Positions 1-9,407 of a DNA stretch of 64,000 nt are shown here, piece after piece. Both the position numbers and the translations under genes were made by a program. Under the pieces are notes generated by a model. That model worked only from the letters and a program-made list of their open reading frames with translations, was not told the DNA's origin and searched no databases. Each line of letters starts with the position of its first letter. Within the stretch, counting starts at the first letter, position 1. This stretch comes from Bacteroidetes bacterium HGW-Bacteroidetes-5 (lineage in GTDB: Bacteria > Bacteroidota > Bacteroidia > Bacteroidales > UBA932), in the NCBI GenBank assembly GCA_002842515.1, contig PHDC01000001.1:1-64000 (forward strand). The letters run 5' to 3'.

Positions 1-1
1 T

Positions 2-65
2 TGCTTATTAGATAGTTGGAAAATCGAGTTTTCCATTATTGGAAAATAGGGTTTTGCAATAAGCA
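2..65. repeat. AT-rich nested inverted repeats before the sigma gene
   Basis: An outer 8-bp inverted repeat (positions 2-9 with 58-65) encloses two smaller hairpins: a perfect 6-bp stem at 18-23/29-34 with loop TCGAG, and a weaker AAAA/TTTT stem around 43-55. Together they could fold as a three-way junction. It sits just upstream of the sigma-factor promoter and may be the end of a gene outside the window or a regulatory site. No T-run follows, so a simple terminator is not supported. Confidence 0.4.
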
Positions 66-89
66 GTAAAATAATGAGTTACATCAAAC

Positions 90-122
90 ACTGCCAGAGT
101 TTCCCGTTTTTTTCTATCTTTG
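90..122 (+). promoter_or_regulatory. Bacteroidota-type promoter of the sigma gene
   Basis: TATCTTTG at 115-122 is a perfect match to the Bacteroidota -7 box TAnnTTTG. ACTG at 90-93 stands 21 bases upstream as a weak -33 box. The start codon is at 139, so the leader would be only about 10 bases. Confidence 0.6.
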
Positions 123-138
123 AACAATTAAATACGAG

Positions 139-681
139 ATGTTTAGGCACCACATATATATATCTGATAAAAAATATGCATTTAAAGAGATCTTTAAGGA
201 TTTCTATGCATCTCAGGTGCTTTTTGCTATCAAACTTATAGGAAGTAAGCACGATTCTGAAGATATTGTGCAAGAGGTATTTCTCAATATATGGAGGGCA
301 AAACCTGTATTTAAAAATGAAATTGCATTTAAGTCCTACATATATCTCTCTACCAGAAATAAGTGTATTGATTATTTGAGAAGAAAAAGACCTCATTTCG
401 AAAATTTAGATTCTGCAGGTAATATTGAGGGTGAGATAGAGAGTGTTGTAAAAGAGGAGGCATTCCGACTTCTAGAGAGAGCAATTGAGTCTTTGCCGAA
501 TCAGACAAGAGAGGTAATGAGATGCTCTATGAAAGGACTATCAATTCAGGAGATTGCAGATGAGTTGAATGTCTCTGTTAATACAATTAAAACACTTAAA
601 TCCAGAGCCTATAAAGTTTTAAAAGAGTCTTACGGAGATACTTTTATGTTACTTCTTCTCTCCTTTCTTTCAAACAGCTAA
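139..681 (+). CDS. FecI-type ECF RNA polymerase sigma factor
   Basis: 180-residue group-4 sigma factor, normal length for the family. Sigma region 2 lies at about residues 20-90 (EDIVQEVFLNIW is the typical helix before the -10-recognising segment, followed by the RNKCIDYLRRKR stretch). Sigma region 4 is at about 118-170, with the helix-turn-helix GLSIQEIADELNVSVNTIKT. It should direct core polymerase to the downstream receptor operon and be held by the FecR protein encoded next. In Bacteroidota such sigma/anti-sigma pairs respond to substrate binding at the cognate TonB receptor. The signal here is unknown. The start is supported by the promoter 17 bases upstream. Confidence 0.92.
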   Translation: MFRHHIYISDKKYAFKEIFKDFYASQVLFAIKLIGSKHDSEDIVQEVFLNIWRAKPVFKNEIAFKSYIYLSTRNKCIDYLRRKRPHFENLDSAGNIEGEIESVVKEEAFRLLERAIESLPNQTREVMRCSMKGLSIQEIADELNVSVNTIKTLKSRAYKVLKESYGDTFMLLLLSFLSNS

Positions 682-700
682 TCCCTGAAATCAAAATTTA

Positions 701-730
701 CCGGAGGTACTTTTTAAAAAAAGTGCCCGG
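701..730 (+). other. Hairpin between sigma and anti-sigma genes
   Basis: GGTACTTTTT (706-715) pairs with AAAAAGTGCC (718-727) in a 10-bp stem with one G-U pair. Flanking CCGG copies (701-704, 727-730) offer an alternative outer stem. No T-run follows, so it is not an obvious terminator. It lies in an unusually long 142-bp gap between FecI and FecR genes and could be an attenuator, RNA-processing site or mRNA stabiliser. Confidence 0.45.
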
Positions 731-823
731 GATTTAATTATGATTATACCGCTTTATGATATCACTGAATTATTTTGAAAATTTTGTCACCCTAATTTTA
801 TAAATATCGTTTATATATATGTT

Positions 824-2008
824 ATGGAAAGTAAAGAGATGAAAAACAAATACGAAGATGCTCTGATAAAAGCAAAGGAGCTTTCAGGAAATATTTTAAA
901 GAATCCTCAGGAAGTTGATATTGAATACTATAAAGAGAGAGAAAGCAATATCTCCCGGATTAATACACATCGTGCGTGGAGTAGGTTATGGTTTCGAACA
1001 AGAGGAGTTCAACTTCTTAGTGTTGCATCTGCAGCAGTAATTCTCCTGCTGCTCTCTTTAATCGTTTTTATTCCGGCCAGGCAAGAAGATTCCAAGAAGA
1101 CAGTTGTGCTAAGTAACCTACTACCGGTAAAGGGTGTGGTAACTTTGGAGCTTTCGTCGGGTGAGATTATACAACTTGACTCTAGTTCAAATATGGCTGA
1201 AAGGCTCTCCGGAATTATTGTAGATACAAAAGGAAACGAAATATCTTATGCAGAGATAGATGGAAACGAATCTTCTGGTAATGAGAGATCTAAAGACAAT
1301 AAAGAGTCCCACAAGGATAATAGCTACTCAGACACAGATAAGAATAAAAGAGAGAGAGCCGTAGAGTATAACGAACTCTCAATTCCCAAAGGTAGGTCAT
1401 ATAGCGTCGTTTTAAGTGATGGCTCAAGGGTCTGGTTGAATGCACAGAGTAAGATTAAATACCCTGTTAGATTTAGCAACAATGAGAGACGAGTCTATAT
1501 TTCGGGAGAGGCATATTTTGAAGTGGTAAAAGATGAAAAAAATCCATTTTTGGTTGTCACACCAGACTACACTGTTAAAGTTTTAGGTACGAAGTTCAAT
1601 GTAAATGCATATTCCGATGAGAAAGTAGGAGCTACCACTCTAGTTTCCGGGGCAATTTCAATCCCCACAACAGAGGGTCCAGATCGTCTTATATTACCGG
1701 GAGAGCAGTTTCAATTTGACAAAGAGAGTAAAAGTGTAATTATTGAAAAGGTTAATACAGATCTGTATACATCCTGGATAGATAATGTGCTTATTATGGA
1801 TCAGATGCCTCTTGAAGAGATATTCAAAATTTTGAAAAGAAGATATGAAATAGATCTATTCTTTGATGAAGAGTCTATTAAAAAGGAGACATTTAGCGGA
1901 GCTATACCTCTTAATGATTATTTGAATATAATATTGAATCAGATATCAAAAGTCTCTAATGTCGATTTTCAGATGGAGGGAAGCGTTGTAATTGTACGGT
2001 ATAAATAG
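824..2008 (+). CDS. FecR-type anti-sigma factor / signal transducer
   Basis: 394-residue single-pass membrane protein. The cytoplasmic N-terminus (1-60) should bind the sigma factor. One hydrophobic helix lies at about 62-83. The periplasmic FecR domain starts near residue 187 (pattern LSDGSRVWLN, then GEAYFEV and LGTKFNVNAY), and a DUF4974-like domain closes the protein (about 322-392, with MPLEEIFKILKRRYEI). Residues 145-180 form a very polar Ser/Asn/Lys/Asp-rich spacer not needed for the fold, which looks like a flexible insert. It is expected to sense the occupied TonB receptor through that protein's STN domain and release or activate the sigma factor. A second possible start lies five codons downstream. 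Confidence 0.9.
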   Translation: MESKEMKNKYEDALIKAKELSGNILKNPQEVDIEYYKERESNISRINTHRAWSRLWFRTRGVQLLSVASAAVILLLLSLIVFIPARQEDSKKTVVLSNLLPVKGVVTLELSSGEIIQLDSSSNMAERLSGIIVDTKGNEISYAEIDGNESSGNERSKDNKESHKDNSYSDTDKNKRERAVEYNELSIPKGRSYSVVLSDGSRVWLNAQSKIKYPVRFSNNERRVYISGEAYFEVVKDEKNPFLVVTPDYTVKVLGTKFNVNAYSDEKVGATTLVSGAISIPTTEGPDRLILPGEQFQFDKESKSVIIEKVNTDLYTSWIDNVLIMDQMPLEEIFKILKRRYEIDLFFDEESIKKETFSGAIPLNDYLNIILNQISKVSNVDFQMEGSVVIVRYK

Positions 2009-2071
2009 TAATTCCAAAACTGTCTAATATAAATATAACTATCTCAAGATAAATTAATTATTAAACACTTT

Positions 2072-5000
2072 ATGAAAAAACTAATCCAATCTCTAATCTC
2101 ACTTACTGTGGTTTTATTGTTGCCGGCTATGGTTTTAACCATTAATGCGCAACAGATAAAGTCCTTTAAAGTGCAAAATGCCACTCTTGAAGAGTGTTTA
2201 AAACAGATTGAGAAGCAGACGGGCTTAGGGTATCTCTCAAAAGGAGAGGATATTAAAAATGTTAAGGGGATTACATTCTCTGCTCAAAATGCAGATGTGT
2301 CAGTTATTCTCAAAGCCATTTTAACGAATACCGGTTTTACTTATGAGATTAACAACGGAGTTATTCTAATTATCAAAAGCATAAAGAAAATTATGCCGGA
2401 GATAAAAGTTGATCCTCGCAAAGATCTCACATTGAGACTGAAAATTATGGATGAAATCACAAAGGAGCCTGTAACAGGTGCGTCAGCTTTAATTAGAGAG
2501 TACGGGGCGTATGGAGTTGCAGATCTTGACGGAGTGGCCTCCATTAAAAATCTTCCATCCGGAGTTGTGACTCTTGAGATTCAGATGTTGGGTTATGAGA
2601 CATATTCTGGCAATGTAAGCATTACTGCAGACAGGGATATGGTTGTAAACCTAAAACAGACATCGCTTGAGCTTGATGAGGTAGTTGTTACAGCAACTAA
2701 AAGTGCAGCAGGTACATCTACCAGCTCAAAAATTGGGAGGCAGGCAATGGATCACCTTCAAGCTACAAGTTTGAAAGACATAATGCAGCTTATTCCCGGT
2801 CAACTGCTCTCCGGTATAAGTAATATGACATCTTCCGAGAAAATTACAATCAGAACCTTGAATAGCAATAGTGCAAATAATTCATTTGGAACATCTATCC
2901 TGGTAGATGGTGTACCTGTATCGGATAATGCCTCACTTACAGATAAAACCGGTATTAACACAACAGGTGGTACCGGTGTAGACCTAAGACAAATAGGAGC
3001 AGATAATATAGAGTCTGTAGAGGTAATAAGGGGAATTCCATCTGCAGAATATGGTGACCTTGCAAGTGGAGCTGTAATAGTCAATACAAAAGCAGGTTAT
3101 ACTCCCTATGAGATAAGAACCAAGATAAATCCAGTTACATTCAATACCTCTTTGGGTAAAGGGTGGAATTTTGGGAAAAACAGAGGAAGCTTAAATGCCA
3201 ATGTAGATTATGCTCAGGCTTGGGGAGATCCAAGACAAAAAAGCACCTCATTTGACAGAATATCTGCAGGAGTAGCATATACAAAAACAATAGGAAAAAT
3301 TTGGTATACAAACACTAAATTATCTTTTAGTAATCTTCTGGATTTCAGAGGAACAGACCCGGATGTAATAATTGAAGGGAGTGAAAACACACAAAAATCT
3401 GCATCACTAAGGTTCAGTCATAATGGTAGATTTAGTATAAATGCCCCTTTGATGAGAACTCTCTCATACGCTATTGGCTATAGTGAGTCAGTAACAGAGT
3501 CAAGAAATTCAACAATTATATCTGCCGGAGGAGGTCTTCCTATAATAACTTCTTTAACAAGTGGTTATTCCGAAGTACCATATATTACTAACTCATACAA
3601 AGCATCCGGTGGAACCGAAGGAAGACCAAAAAGTTTGTATTTAAAAGCGTCAAATGCCTTTTTTGTAAATATTGATAAGCTTCAGCAGAGGTTTAATATG
3701 GGAGTGGAGTACAAACTTGAAGAGAATCGTGCAAAAGGGTTCTATAATGACGATGAGGCCCTACCATTAAGACCAAACAGTAATGGAAGACCAAGGCCAT
3801 ATTATGATATTCCGCGACTTAATCAACTCTCTGCCTATTTTGAAGATAATATTAACTGGACAATTGGAGAGAATATGGAGTTTAAGCTCCAGGCTGGTTT
3901 ACGATTTGATATGTTGCAGCCGGGTCTTCCCGAGCAGGTATCTTCTCTGTCTCCAAGGTTTAATGCCTCTTTAAAGTTGACTGATTGGATTGAACTAAGA
4001 GGAGGTTGGGGAAGAAATTCAAAAACTCCGGGCCTGTCTCATCTCTATCCTGAGGCAAGATATACAGACAGGGAGAGTGCAAGATACCTTCCAAGTTCTG
4101 TTGTTAATCAACTTGTAATGTATCAAACCTATGTGACTTATGTAGAGCGTAACAATATGCTTAAGAACGCAACTAATACCAAAACAGAGGTTGGAGTCGA
4201 TATTAAGCTTCCAAACGATATGAATTTCTCAATTGTTGCATACAAAGATTATATGGCAAACGGATTTGGAAACTTGACCGAGTTTTTGACATTCTACTCT
4301 AACTATTATACGGCAAACCAAGGTATGATTATAAAACCGGGAGAGAAACCAATAATTGACTGGAACAATCCGGCCAGGGTAGACACAGTATTTACTACCA
4401 CAGGAAGAGTTGGAAATACAGAGGCAAATCTGGATAGGGGTGTTGAATTTGATTTCAACTTTGGGCAGATAAAACCAATAAGAACTACCTTTCATTTAGG
4501 AGGAGCATATATGGAGACCTCAAGTTGGGATAGTGGTCCAAACTACTCAAGCCCGGTCGGAATTCCAATATCATCTGTATATGGTCAGGGTGGTGTGAAT
4601 ACTCCTCCATTTAAACTTGAGTACCCAACTGGAGTTCAGAAGAGCATTCAGAGAAGATTCAGCACACTTCTAAGGGCAGTGACTCACATTCCTTCAATGA
4701 GAATGGTAGCATCATTCAGCGGTCAAATGATTTGGTATACCTACTCAATTACTACAAACCAGAACTCCTCACCAATAGGGTGGATCGATACCGATCTTTC
4801 ATACAATAAGATAACCCAGGCAATGCTGGATGACCCTAATTACACCATTAAAGGAATCTCATTAGCAGATCAGATTAAAAATCCGAAAGATACAGAAGCA
4901 ATCATAAATAAGCCGCTTTGGATAATCAATGCAAGATTGACAAAAGATATCTCCAAATCTCTGGGATTCTCCTTCTTTGTGAATAATATATTCTATTATA

Positions 5001-5092
5001 CTCCATATCAGTCAAATAATCTTTCATCTACTTTGGTTGAGAGAAACGGAGGGACCTTCTCGTTTGGTATGGAACTATTTGTAAAAATTTAA
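2072..5092 (+). CDS. TonB-dependent receptor with STN signalling domain
   Basis: 1006-residue outer-membrane transporter. The signal peptide ends at about residue 27 (INAQ). An STN (secretin/TonB N-terminal) domain spans about 32-105 and is the part that contacts FecR. A carboxypeptidase-regulatory-like beta domain spans about 122-200, ending in the segment LDEVVVTATK that resembles a TonB box. The plug follows (about 215-340, with LVDGVPV and IESVEVIRGIPSAEYGDLASGAV). The remainder is a 22-strand barrel with a C-terminal aromatic strand. No SusD homologue follows, so this is FecA/SusC-like rather than a standard glycan pair. Neighbouring peptidases suggest peptide, protein or protein-bound cofactor import; the substrate is not determinable from sequence. 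Confidence 0.92.
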   Translation: MKKLIQSLISLTVVLLLPAMVLTINAQQIKSFKVQNATLEECLKQIEKQTGLGYLSKGEDIKNVKGITFSAQNADVSVILKAILTNTGFTYEINNGVILIIKSIKKIMPEIKVDPRKDLTLRLKIMDEITKEPVTGASALIREYGAYGVADLDGVASIKNLPSGVVTLEIQMLGYETYSGNVSITADRDMVVNLKQTSLELDEVVVTATKSAAGTSTSSKIGRQAMDHLQATSLKDIMQLIPGQLLSGISNMTSSEKITIRTLNSNSANNSFGTSILVDGVPVSDNASLTDKTGINTTGGTGVDLRQIGADNIESVEVIRGIPSAEYGDLASGAVIVNTKAGYTPYEIRTKINPVTFNTSLGKGWNFGKNRGSLNANVDYAQAWGDPRQKSTSFDRISAGVAYTKTIGKIWYTNTKLSFSNLLDFRGTDPDVIIEGSENTQKSASLRFSHNGRFSINAPLMRTLSYAIGYSESVTESRNSTIISAGGGLPIITSLTSGYSEVPYITNSYKASGGTEGRPKSLYLKASNAFFVNIDKLQQRFNMGVEYKLEENRAKGFYNDDEALPLRPNSNGRPRPYYDIPRLNQLSAYFEDNINWTIGENMEFKLQAGLRFDMLQPGLPEQVSSLSPRFNASLKLTDWIELRGGWGRNSKTPGLSHLYPEARYTDRESARYLPSSVVNQLVMYQTYVTYVERNNMLKNATNTKTEVGVDIKLPNDMNFSIVAYKDYMANGFGNLTEFLTFYSNYYTANQGMIIKPGEKPIIDWNNPARVDTVFTTTGRVGNTEANLDRGVEFDFNFGQIKPIRTTFHLGGAYMETSSWDSGPNYSSPVGIPISSVYGQGGVNTPPFKLEYPTGVQKSIQRRFSTLLRAVTHIPSMRMVASFSGQMIWYTYSITTNQNSSPIGWIDTDLSYNKITQAMLDDPNYTIKGISLADQIKNPKDTEAIINKPLWIINARLTKDISKSLGFSFFVNNIFYYTPYQSNNLSSTLVERNGGTFSFGMELFVKI

Positions 5093-5102
5093 CTATTGAG
5101 AT

Positions 5103-6323
5103 ATGAAAAGATTAATTTCAACTTCACTTACTCTATTGATGGTATTGCTATTAATAAGCTGTACCAGAGAAGAGCCGGTACAGGTTCAGAATTTCAGAAT
5201 AACTTTCCAGCTCCCTTCTAATTTCAAGCCTGCAGTAAAGTATTCAGAGAAAGAGGTAATTTTCACCAGCCCTTATGCAACATATAAGTTTGTTACAGAT
5301 CAAAACGGAGTATTAACAATTCCTGAGATAATCCCGGATGAGTATACCATTAATACGAGTTGGGAGATAAGCGGAGCAGATTATAAAAAATTAATTGATA
5401 GTCAAGAACTTGTAGAAGATAAAGCGACAATATTGATGAAGGCCACGCTCACAAATTATCCTCTTTTTACACAAAAAGATATTCAGATGGCTTTAGATAA
5501 GCTTATAATGAGAACTCTGCTAATCTCTAAAGTATACTTTTCCGGAACTAAAGATAACTCTAACAGAAATTACACTGTTGACTCCTATGTGGAGATCTTC
5601 AATAATTCAGACGAAAGGGTTTATTTGGATGGTAAATATCTTGCATTGGCCGAGTCTGTTACACCGGCTGCTTATCTTGCAAAAGATCACCCGAACCACA
5701 TATATACCAGACAGATCTGCAAATTTCCCGGAGTTGGTACAACCTACCCGATAGAGCCCGGAAAAAGCATAGTTATTGCAGCAAGAAATGCCAGAGATCA
5801 TAGGTCTAGTGCCTCTACTTCGGTAGATCTCTCAGATGCAGATTTTGAAGTTAAAGATACAGATGGTACAGGCAACCCGGATGTAAAGGCACTTCCTGTT
5901 TTATCAAGCTCTACCTCAATTAAATTTCTTAACCTTATTACCGGAGCTCCGAATGCTGTTTTTCTTTTTGAAACAGATGAAGATATAATGCAGTGGCCTG
6001 AATTTTTTGCCCCCGGGAAAACGAGCGGAGAGCGATTCAGAAGAGTTCCGATAGAGACTGTACTAGACGGGGTAGAGTGCCTAAAGAACAACGCATCTAC
6101 AGGACCGGATGTAAACCTAAAAAGATTTCAAGATATTGTTGATGCCGGATTTGCATTTATTAATGCTACATCGGGCTACACAAACGAGTCACTGGAGCGC
6201 AAAGTGAGTGCCGTTATTGACGGGAGGGTAGTGTTGAAAGATACTAATAACAGTACAGAGGACTTTGTAATAATCAAAGGACCGGTTCCAAGAAATTACG
6301 ATAACCCACAACTGCTTAACTAG
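5103..6323 (+). CDS. DUF4876-type surface lipoprotein
   Basis: 406 residues with a lipoprotein signal (hydrophobic stretch then ISC, Cys20), so lipid-anchored, probably at the outer membrane. An Ig-like or carboxypeptidase-regulatory-like N-terminal part (about 30-115) is followed by a region with lamin-tail-like features: VEIFNNSDERVYLDG and IEPGKSIVIAARNARDH. The pattern matches my recollection of DUF4876 proteins that accompany TonB receptors in Bacteroidales. It starts 10 bases after the receptor and six bases before the next gene, so it is co-transcribed. A role as a substrate-binding partner replacing SusD is an inference from position; no function is established. Confidence 0.7.
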   Translation: MKRLISTSLTLLMVLLLISCTREEPVQVQNFRITFQLPSNFKPAVKYSEKEVIFTSPYATYKFVTDQNGVLTIPEIIPDEYTINTSWEISGADYKKLIDSQELVEDKATILMKATLTNYPLFTQKDIQMALDKLIMRTLLISKVYFSGTKDNSNRNYTVDSYVEIFNNSDERVYLDGKYLALAESVTPAAYLAKDHPNHIYTRQICKFPGVGTTYPIEPGKSIVIAARNARDHRSSASTSVDLSDADFEVKDTDGTGNPDVKALPVLSSSTSIKFLNLITGAPNAVFLFETDEDIMQWPEFFAPGKTSGERFRRVPIETVLDGVECLKNNASTGPDVNLKRFQDIVDAGFAFINATSGYTNESLERKVSAVIDGRVVLKDTNNSTEDFVIIKGPVPRNYDNPQLLN

Positions 6324-6329
6324 TTTTAT

Positions 6330-7907
6330 ATGAAGAAGTTTATAATATTTTCAATTATATTGCTCTCCTTTTGTGAATCAATTTATTCACAGGCGAAGGA
6401 TAGTGTCACTAAATATCCCGACATTCAGAGCAGAGAGCTGCAAATTGTTCAGCAACAGTGGCTAAATACAAATAACGCTGCCGGGCTGGCATTCTCACTA
6501 GTAAATAAAGGGAGTTACACCTCTCTTGAAAGATTCGTAAGCAGCGGAGATTATCACAGAGCTCAGGAGGGTTCGTCAAATAAGGCGCTGAAGTTCTCTA
6601 CCCAAAGATATGATCGGTTTAACGATAAGATATATGTAAGAGGGTCATTTTCGTTTTTAATGAATAATGAGGGTGAAAGAGCGTGGTCTGATGTTATCAA
6701 CACCTACAATTCCAACCCCTATATCTACGGGAGCAGTGTTAAAGGAGATTACCAGACTCAGAAGTTTGACCTAAACCTTAAAGTTTATTCAATACCTTCC
6801 GGAAAATTTAACTTTGGAGTAACTGTAGACTATCACGTTAGTGATATTTCTCGTCAACGAGACCCAAGATCCAGAAGTTATTCACTCGACTACTCTATTA
6901 TCCCCTCTGTTACTTATGCAGTTAGTAAAAACTCAAGAGTAGGAGTAGATCTTTACTATCGCTTTGATAAAGAGAAGATGCCGGGCCTTACAACAGTTCA
7001 GACAGACCCCAATCTCAAGTACTACACATTTACAGGTATGGAGAGTGCAATAGGCAGAATTGGAGGATACAGAGGGTTTTCAAGGCAGTTCGTAAGTGAC
7101 TATATTGGAGGAGCATTGCAATATAACTATGAAAACAAGAAGATAAAATTACTGCTCTCAGCAGGAATGGATGCTCAATGGCAGGAGACTCTAGGAGATA
7201 AAAAACAGACTCCAGGGTCTTACAACTCCTTTAATTACAGATTTTTATCAAATCTATTAATAAAACAGAACAATCTTCTTCACAACTTTACCCTCTCGGC
7301 TACTATAAAAGACGGAGGTGCAGATGAGCACAGGCAGAATCTTATAAGTACACGAGACACTTTAACAGGAATTTCAACCGAGACTTGGGTAACAATCTAT
7401 ACATATAAAAATCGTTTTGTAGTTAAAACATCAGATATTAAAGCAAGTTGGAAAACATATTCACAAATCGCTTCAGGTAAGGGCTTCAGATGGAGTGCAG
7501 GACTATTTGGAGGATATAGTCACTTCTCAAATATATACTATCTTCCAAAATCTGAGATTGGGGCAGGTAAAGTATTTGGAGGGGCTGAGGGATCATATCT
7601 TCTTTTCAGCCGCAACGAATACAAACTGGAGTTTGAGGGCCTTTTAAAAGCAGGTTTTAAAACCGACTCCTATATGCTCCTAGCATCTCAAAATGAAATT
7701 TCTGAGAATATCCTATTACCCGATTTTGAGTATCATAAAAGAAATACTGCAGAGATTTTTGGCTCATTAAGATATATATTTCCAATGAAGTTTTCAAAGG
7801 GAGCCAAATTAACTGGTTACGCAAAGGTATATGGAGGAAATATTTTTGCCACAGATTCAAATAACTGGTCAAGTGCAGGTGTGGCAATAGGATTATTAAC
7901 TTTTTAA
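6330..7907 (+). CDS. DUF6850-type outer-membrane beta-barrel protein
   Basis: 525 residues with a signal peptide (to about residue 20, IYSQ). The body is alternating polar/aromatic beta strands, with repeated patterns such as YDRFNDKIYVRGSFSF and NSRVGVDLYYRFD. The last segment (about 465-525) reads as two terminal barrel strands, consistent with a 14-18 strand outer-membrane barrel. No enzymatic motif is visible. Its place between two lipoprotein genes in the TonB operon suggests a surface component of the same uptake machine. The DUF6850 assignment is from pattern memory and is moderately sure; the barrel prediction is firmer. Confidence 0.65.
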   Translation: MKKFIIFSIILLSFCESIYSQAKDSVTKYPDIQSRELQIVQQQWLNTNNAAGLAFSLVNKGSYTSLERFVSSGDYHRAQEGSSNKALKFSTQRYDRFNDKIYVRGSFSFLMNNEGERAWSDVINTYNSNPYIYGSSVKGDYQTQKFDLNLKVYSIPSGKFNFGVTVDYHVSDISRQRDPRSRSYSLDYSIIPSVTYAVSKNSRVGVDLYYRFDKEKMPGLTTVQTDPNLKYYTFTGMESAIGRIGGYRGFSRQFVSDYIGGALQYNYENKKIKLLLSAGMDAQWQETLGDKKQTPGSYNSFNYRFLSNLLIKQNNLLHNFTLSATIKDGGADEHRQNLISTRDTLTGISTETWVTIYTYKNRFVVKTSDIKASWKTYSQIASGKGFRWSAGLFGGYSHFSNIYYLPKSEIGAGKVFGGAEGSYLLFSRNEYKLEFEGLLKAGFKTDSYMLLASQNEISENILLPDFEYHKRNTAEIFGSLRYIFPMKFSKGAKLTGYAKVYGGNIFATDSNNWSSAGVAIGLLTF

Positions 7908-7917
7908 CTTTCTAGTA

Positions 7918-9405
7918 ATGAATAATTTACTTAACAGATATATTGGCAGGCTCTATTTTGCTCTTCTCTTTTCCGCTATTTTAGTCTCTTGTGAGAAAAT
8001 AGCAGAGTATAAACCTCTAATCCCTTTGGTATCATTTGAGATTCCACAGGTGACAGTTGAGACTAAGAGCGGCTTGTACAACATAAAGCTTAAACTCTCT
8101 ACCCCGGCAGAAAAAGAGGTGGTAGTAAAAGTTGCTATTTCGGGAAGTGCTATTGAAGATGAGCACTTTACAATTGGGTCAAAAGAGATAAAGGTTTCTG
8201 CCGGTTTAACGGAGGCTCAAATTCCGGTTTCTATTCTTGATGAGAATATTTGGGATGAGAATCTTGAGATACGAGTTCTATTGTCACCCGATACAGATTA
8301 TGTTGTAGATCCTAAGGTCAACCCTGAGATTAAAATAAAACTGACAAAACAGATTGTCTATCCAGTTCTTTCATTTGATATGGAGGGCAGCACTTTACAT
8401 ACAAATCCGTTCAATGGAGAGAGTTTAACATTTAAACTAAAACTAGACAGGGAGCTTAAGGCAGATAGCAAGGTTAATCTCTCTTTCGAAGGTGATTTAA
8501 CAATTGGCGGAGACTTTATGATTAACGGAGGTAACTCCAATACATTCACCATTCCAAAAGGTATAACCTCACATACTTTTGAAGTTAAGATTAATAAAAA
8601 AGATATTGGAGGTTTCAATAAGAGTCTTAAAATAACTATTAACCCGGTTGATTCCAAAACCTTTACAATCTCATCAGAAAAATCTTCTTTTACTCTTGAG
8701 GTGAGTGACCCTATTGTAGATTTATCTCCTATGTTAAAGACTGCTGCACTACTTGGCGGAGAAGGACACCAAATCTATCAGGAGATTAAAGGAGTTGATG
8801 GAGCCTGGAGCGGAAGAGTTGCACTAAATTCCAGCTCTAATCCAAATAAAAAGAACTATTTAAGAACACACCGTAACTTAAGCTTTATATCTGCATTCGG
8901 TTGTAACGCAAATACAGCGGGAGGAGATGTTTTAAGATTGGCGGAGTTTCTCAATTTTGCAAACACAGATACTGTAATTGCAGATTACGGAGCCGGTAAA
9001 ACATCCAGGTATTTCTCGCCTTCGGACTCACTTATTAGATTTGTTGCAGATAAGAAAAACACTCTAAAAGGTACAGTAACTACTGTAAATCAGAAATTTT
9101 CTGCCAAACTTGTTCTTAAAGCAGACTGGGAGACCGGTGCAAATGCCGCCAAGCAGTGGCACGTTGATTCTAAAGCAACATCAGGAGTAATAGCTGCCAG
9201 CAGCTACCCGACATTTGCAACAATTGAGATTGAGCTTGTTAAACTTGAGGGGACATTTGATTTTACCGGAACTATCCCTGAAATTATATTTGATGCCTGG
9301 TTTAAAAGTTCATCGCCCTATTTTATGAGATTCTACCCCGCTACACTTGCAAAGGTGAAAGAGGGCGAGCTTCATAAAGTTAGTTATAGATTTTATCCAA
9401 GATAG
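7918..9405 (+). CDS. Surface lipoprotein with Calx-beta-like repeats
   Basis: 495 residues with a lipobox at VSCEK (Cys25). Two roughly 110-residue beta domains (about 35-145 and 148-265) show the Calx-beta/cadherin-like layout, for example EDEHFTIGSKEIKVSAG then GGDFMINGGN with FTIPKG. The C-terminal 230 residues form a separate unrecognised domain (pattern KNYLRTHRNLSFISAFGCNANTAGG and a terminal beta segment). This is the typical build of Bacteroidota surface glycan- or protein-binding lipoproteins. It begins 10 bases after the barrel gene and ends 2 bases before the protease gene. I do not recognise a function; substrate binding at the cell surface is inferred. Confidence 0.6.
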   Translation: MNNLLNRYIGRLYFALLFSAILVSCEKIAEYKPLIPLVSFEIPQVTVETKSGLYNIKLKLSTPAEKEVVVKVAISGSAIEDEHFTIGSKEIKVSAGLTEAQIPVSILDENIWDENLEIRVLLSPDTDYVVDPKVNPEIKIKLTKQIVYPVLSFDMEGSTLHTNPFNGESLTFKLKLDRELKADSKVNLSFEGDLTIGGDFMINGGNSNTFTIPKGITSHTFEVKINKKDIGGFNKSLKITINPVDSKTFTISSEKSSFTLEVSDPIVDLSPMLKTAALLGGEGHQIYQEIKGVDGAWSGRVALNSSSNPNKKNYLRTHRNLSFISAFGCNANTAGGDVLRLAEFLNFANTDTVIADYGAGKTSRYFSPSDSLIRFVADKKNTLKGTVTTVNQKFSAKLVLKADWETGANAAKQWHVDSKATSGVIAASSYPTFATIEIELVKLEGTFDFTGTIPEIIFDAWFKSSSPYFMRFYPATLAKVKEGELHKVSYRFYPR

Positions 9406-9407
9406 AG

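Noticed and set aside
5103..6323. The DUF4876 lipoprotein as a SusD homologue.
   Set aside because: SusD proteins are helical TPR-rich of about 500 or more residues; this one is shorter and beta-rich.
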